From: CAVRJC01 sp964505725
GTDB lineage: Bacteria; Actinomycetota; Acidimicrobiia; IMCC26256; DASPTH01
Direction of reading: 5' to 3'
Assembly: GCA_964505725.1 (NCBI GenBank)
Contig: CAZDJK010000077.1
Location: forward strand, 1 to 10,282
Length of the DNA stretch: 10,282 bases
Position 1 is the stretch's first letter. Every line of letters begins with the position of its first letter. This document shows positions 7,607 through 10,282 of the stretch, one piece after another. The position numbers and the translations under genes are program-made. The notes beneath the pieces were generated by a model, which worked only from the letters and a program-made list of their open reading frames with translations, had not been told where the DNA came from and did not search any database.

Positions 7607-8767
7607 TCAGGTCAGGCCGGCCTCGCGCAGCTCCTCGATCTCGCCCGGGGAATAGCCGGCGGCCGCCAGCGCCTCCGCCGTGTGCGCGCCCAGCTCGGGC
7701 GGCCCCGCGACGTCCTGCTCCCGGCGCGCGCCCTCGGCGCCGGAGAGCCGGAGCGGGCTCCCCGGCACTGCCACGCCCGCGACCTGCACCACCGCGTCGC
7801 GCGCGACCACGTGGGCGTCGTCGACGAGCTCGGCGCCGATGTTGACGGGCGCGATCGCTGCTCCCGCCGCGCCGAGCTGCTCGACCCACGCGCCCGCCGG
7901 ACGGCTGCGGAACGCCGCGCCCATGCGCTCCTCGGCGTCGCGGTCGAGCTCCGGATCGCGCCGGAAGTGCTCGGCGAGGTCGTCCAGACCGAGGCCCTCG
8001 CAGAGCGCGCGCCAGGTCCTCGGCTCGGCTGCCGCGACGCTCACGAACCGGCCGTCGGCGCATGCGTAGAGACGCCGGTCCGCGGTGGCCGGGATCCGGA
8101 ACGCGTTCCCCGCGAGGATCCCGGGCGCGCCCGAGAGCACCCACGACGCCGCCTCTGCGATCGAGACGTCGACCTGGCAGCCGCGGCCCGATTCCCGCCG
8201 CGCCTCCAGCGCGGCGAGGATGCCGGTGACGGCGACGACCGCGCCGATCGGCACCGCGAGCATGATCTGCGGAGACCACGGCATCTCCTCGCCGAGCGCC
8301 GCGAGCAGGCCCGACTGCGCCATGTAGCTCAGGTCGTGTCCCGGCCACTGCGCGTACGGGCCGTCCTGGCCGAAGCCCGTGATCGAGCACCACACGATGC
8401 CCGGGTTCCGCTCCGCCGCCTGCGGGTAGCCGAATCCGCCCGCCTCCATCACGCCCGGCCGGGCCGACTCCACGACGACGTCGGCGTGCTCGACGAGCCG
8501 CCCGAGCACCTCCGGCGCGCGCGTGTGCCGCGTGTCGAGCGTCATCGACCGCTTCCCGCGGTTGAGCCCGACGTGCGCGGGCGCGGGACCCTCACCGCCG
8601 GTGTAGTTCGCGCGGAGCGCGTCGCCCGACCCCGGTTGCTCGACCTTGAGCACGTCGGCGCCGAGCTGCGCCAGGAGCAGCGTGCAGTACCCGCCCGGGT
8701 AGCCCGCCGAGCGCGAGAGGTCGAGGACCCGGACCGATCTCAACGCGCCGTGCGTCTCGCCACCCAC
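7607..8767 (-). CDS. CaiB/BaiF family protein, racemase-like, lacking the expected catalytic Asp
   Basis: This 386-residue member of the CoA-transferase III / alpha-methylacyl-CoA racemase family has VRVLDLSRSAG at 12-22, GADVLKVEQPG at 36-46, NRGKRSMTL at 69-77, and a racemase-like TGFGQDGPY at 130-138 followed by GHDLSY at 143-148. His144 matches the catalytic His of alpha-methylacyl-CoA racemases. The segment where family members carry the active-site Asp (about 165-188) has no acidic residue before Glu188, and Val172 or Ala171 takes its place. It may be a non-catalytic partner of the neighbouring CoA-transferase or a racemase-like enzyme with changed chemistry. The start is GTG at 8767, with AGGAGG seven bases upstream. 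It is the first gene of the minus-strand operon, next to the divergent operator-like palindrome. Family membership is secure; activity is uncertain. Confidence 0.93.
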   Translation of the reverse strand: MGGETHGALRSVRVLDLSRSAGYPGGYCTLLLAQLGADVLKVEQPGSGDALRANYTGGEGPAPAHVGLNRGKRSMTLDTRHTRAPEVLGRLVEHADVVVESARPGVMEAGGFGYPQAAERNPGIVWCSITGFGQDGPYAQWPGHDLSYMAQSGLLAALGEEMPWSPQIMLAVPIGAVVAVTGILAALEARRESGRGCQVDVSIAEAASWVLSGAPGILAGNAFRIPATADRRLYACADGRFVSVAAAEPRTWRALCEGLGLDDLAEHFRRDPELDRDAEERMGAAFRSRPAGAWVEQLGAAGAAIAPVNIGAELVDDAHVVARDAVVQVAGVAVPGSPLRLSGAEGARREQDVAGPPELGAHTAEALAAAGYSPGEIEELREAGLT

Positions 8768-8924
8768 TGCGAACCCTCCTTGCGGCGGCGACCCGGCCGT
8801 GCCAGCATGAAACCGAAACAGTATGCTGTTTTCATCCCGAGGTCGACCCGGGCATCAGCCGAGGCCGTCGTCGCACACGCGGCGCGCCGAGGGGGTACCA
8901 GAGCGCACGACGAAAGGACCGCCG
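8768..8924. promoter_or_regulatory. Divergent control region between the operon and the second amidohydrolase
   Basis: These 157 bases separate two genes transcribed away from each other, so promoters for both directions must lie here or within the flanking gene starts. It holds the AGGAGG site for the minus-strand gene near 8774-8780, the AAAGGA site for the plus-strand gene near 8913-8918, and an AT-rich palindrome at 8807-8835. A plus-strand TATGCT (8822-8827) and a minus-strand CATACT inside the palindrome resemble -10 boxes, but neither has a convincing -35. The stretch from about 8836 to 8912 is GC-rich with no further recognised element. Confidence 0.65.
8807..8835. promoter_or_regulatory. 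Palindromic operator, probably for a TetR-type or similar dimeric repressor
   Basis: The core AAACAG-TATG-CTGTTT (8816-8831) is a perfect 6-base inverted repeat around four bases. It extends to GAAACAG and CTGTTTTC with a one-base offset, and ATGAAA (8807-8812) and TTTCAT (8830-8835) form outer arms. It is the most AT-rich spot in the region and overlaps the only -10-like hexamers in the divergent gap. This is the layout expected where one dimeric regulator controls both directions. The regulator is not encoded in the window and its family is inferred only from the form of the site. Confidence 0.6.
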
Positions 8925-10178
8925 ATGCCCACCGACAACGGCCTGCGCTACATCGACTCCGACGGCCACATCCTCGAGCCGCCCACCGCGCTGCCGGAGT
9001 ACGCGCCGGCCGAGTACCGCGACCGGATCTGGCACATCGAGACCGACGAGGCGGGCGAGGAGTGGCTCGTCTACAACGGCCGGCGCACTCCCGCCAACGG
9101 CATGTCGGCTGCGGGGGTCGCCGGCGCGAGCGACGAGGACCGTGCCCGCGCGTTCCGGGGCGAGATGCGCTACACGGAGACGCGTCCCGCGGCGTGGAAC
9201 GCCAAGGCGCGCCTCCAGGACATGGACCAGGACCACATCGACCTCGCGGTCCTCTACCCCACGATGCTGCTCGGGCTGCAGAGCGAGCACGACATCGACT
9301 TCGCACGCGCGCAGGCGCGCGCGTACAACGACTGGTGCTCCGACCACGTCTCCGAGGGTGAAGGGCGCCTGTTCGGTGCGGGCGCGGTCCCTCCGATGCA
9401 CCATCCCGATGACGTCGAGCACGTGGCGGCGGAGATCCGACGCGTCGCCGACCTCCCCGGCATGGTGTCGGTGTTCATGCGCCCGAACCCGGCGGTGGAG
9501 TGGCGCCCGTTCAACGACCCGGTGTACGACCCGATCTGGGCCGCGGCCGCCGAGACCGGCCTCCCGATCGCACTGCACCCGTTCCTCGCGCCCGACCTCC
9601 CGGGCGCGTGCGTGGGCCTGCGCCTCGGTCGCCCGCGGCGGCCCGACGGGTCGTACGTCGACGACTTCGACGCCGACCGCACCTGGACCACCGAAGAGCA
9701 GCTCGCGCACCCCGAGCTGCGCCCGAGCACGCTGTTCACGCAGGCGATCGCCAACCCGGTCGACGTGATGAGCTGCATCGCGTACCTGCTCGCCGGCGGC
9801 GTCTGCGAACGCTTCCCGGACGCCAAGTTCATCTTCCTCGAGGCGAACGGCGGCTGGCTCGTCCCCTGGCTCGAGCGGCTCGACCACCACTGCCGCAAAT
9901 TCCAGTGGGAGGTGACCGACCTCTCGATGCTGCCGTCCGAGTACATGCGCCGGCAGTGCTGGATCAGCTTCGATCCCGACGAGGCGATGCTCCGGACGAC
10001 GGCGGAGTCGCCGCTCGTCGGTGCGGAGCGGATCATCTGGGCGAGCGACTACCCGCACCCGGACGCGAAGTTCCCCGGCGTCACCGAGGAGCTCGCCGAG
10101 GCGCTCGAGCCGCTCACGCACGAGCAGCAGTCGGTCATCACCAGCGAGAGCGCGCGCGCCCTGTACGGCATCGGCTGA
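8925..10178 (+). CDS. Amidohydrolase-2 family metal-dependent TIM-barrel protein (divergent copy)
   Basis: This 417-residue paralogue of the protein at 4067-5311 is co-linear with it along almost the whole length. It shares IDSDGHILEPP near the start (Asp13 and His15 as likely metal ligands), LHPF with His218, FLEANGG with Glu306, and ASDYPHPD with Asp375. The blocks at 177-229 and 297-323 are almost identical between the two, while 230-270 differs; that stretch follows the His218 loop and may shape substrate choice. The family covers metal-dependent hydrolases and decarboxylases. The ATG at 8925 has AAAGGA about six bases upstream. An earlier in-frame ATG at 8823 lies inside the operator palindrome and would add 34 residues absent from the paralogue, so it is rejected. 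It is transcribed away from the operon and is followed after five bases by a PPOX gene. Its specific reaction is unknown. Confidence 0.94.
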   Translation: MPTDNGLRYIDSDGHILEPPTALPEYAPAEYRDRIWHIETDEAGEEWLVYNGRRTPANGMSAAGVAGASDEDRARAFRGEMRYTETRPAAWNAKARLQDMDQDHIDLAVLYPTMLLGLQSEHDIDFARAQARAYNDWCSDHVSEGEGRLFGAGAVPPMHHPDDVEHVAAEIRRVADLPGMVSVFMRPNPAVEWRPFNDPVYDPIWAAAAETGLPIALHPFLAPDLPGACVGLRLGRPRRPDGSYVDDFDADRTWTTEEQLAHPELRPSTLFTQAIANPVDVMSCIAYLLAGGVCERFPDAKFIFLEANGGWLVPWLERLDHHCRKFQWEVTDLSMLPSEYMRRQCWISFDPDEAMLRTTAESPLVGAERIIWASDYPHPDAKFPGVTEELAEALEPLTHEQQSVITSESARALYGIG

Positions 10179-10183
10179 GCGCG

Positions 10184-10282
10184 GTGGCGGATATCGAGCT
10201 TGCCCGGGAGCTCGCGGGCAGGTCGCACCTCGCTGTGCTCGCCACGACCCGCGAGGACGGCAGCGTCCACGCGTCGCTGGTG
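10184..10282 (+). CDS. PPOX-family (FMN/F420 split-barrel) protein, 5' part only
   Basis: A frame begins with GTG at 10184, five bases after the amidohydrolase stop, and stays open for 33 codons to the right edge. The segment HLAVLATTREDGSVHASLV (residues 15-33) is the first strand pair of the pyridoxamine-phosphate-oxidase-like split barrel, a pattern common in actinobacterial F420- or FMN-dependent oxidoreductases. Such proteins bind a flavin or deazaflavin and reduce or oxidise small molecules. There is too little sequence to choose the cofactor or the subgroup. The close spacing suggests it is cotranscribed with the amidohydrolase, perhaps with coupled translation since no strong ribosome binding site is seen. 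Confidence 0.75.
   Translation, partial: MADIELARELAGRSHLAVLATTREDGSVHASLV

Noticed and set aside
7598..7607. AGCCCGGGCT palindrome as a terminator
   Set aside because: It has no loop and no T-run on either strand, and it touches the stop codon; short GC palindromes are common here.
8823..8925. Earlier ATG at 8823 for the second amidohydrolase
   Set aside because: It lies inside the palindrome, lacks a ribosome binding site, and the added residues have no counterpart in the paralogue.
6136..9361. Long plus-strand frames opposite the CoA-transferase genes (6136-7845 and 7682-9361)
   Set aside because: Low-complexity Arg/Ala/His compositions, no ribosome binding site logic, and they run across the divergent promoter and into the real amidohydrolase gene.
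8832..10121. 429-codon minus-strand frame opposite the second amidohydrolase
   Set aside because: It is the antisense shadow of a well-conserved protein; a similar shadow exists opposite the paralogue at 4658-5401, as expected from shared codon use.
1..10282. Mobile elements, tRNA or rRNA genes, CRISPR arrays
   Set aside because: No transposase or integrase, no terminal inverted repeats, no clover-leaf-like segment and no regularly spaced repeats were seen.

Overview
The window is GC-rich throughout. Its genes are packed tightly, use GTG and TTG as well as ATG starts, and have good AGGAGG-like ribosome binding sites. This suggests an actinobacterium; the family mix (CaiB/BaiF CoA-transferases, several short-chain dehydrogenases, amidohydrolase-2 proteins, a PPOX protein) is common in environmental Actinomycetota such as Acidimicrobiia and mycobacteria-like lineages. 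This placement is an inference, since no rRNA or marker gene is present. No mobile element, tRNA, CRISPR array or clear intrinsic terminator was seen.

Layout: a divergent control region at about 8768-8924 splits the window. To its left, eight genes run on the minus strand in one apparent operon, read from 8767 down to the left edge. In transcription order they are a CaiB/BaiF protein lacking the expected catalytic Asp, a CaiB/BaiF CoA-transferase with that Asp, a 3-alpha-hydroxysteroid-dehydrogenase-like SDR, an amidohydrolase-2 protein, two classical SDRs, an aldehyde dehydrogenase, and a Gfo/Idh/MocA-fold protein that runs off the left edge. Gaps are 112, 58, 61, 4, 25, 20 and 40 bases. To the right, on the plus strand, lie a second amidohydrolase-2 protein, clearly a paralogue of the first, and the first 33 codons of a PPOX (FMN/F420 split-barrel) protein.

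How it may work together (inference): the set looks like a catabolic cluster for an organic acid or alcohol. SDRs would interconvert alcohols and ketones, the aldehyde dehydrogenase would make a carboxylate, and the CoA-transferase(s) would move CoA onto the acid. The two amidohydrolase-fold proteins would carry out a hydrolytic or decarboxylating C-C step. The substrate cannot be read from the sequence; no oxygenase, thiolase or enoyl-CoA hydratase is in view.

The points most worth a second look are the AT-rich palindrome in the divergent promoter, the CoA-transferase pair in which one member lacks the active-site Asp, the Asp-for-His change in the metal motif of both amidohydrolases, and the Gfo/Idh-like protein with several family motifs altered.
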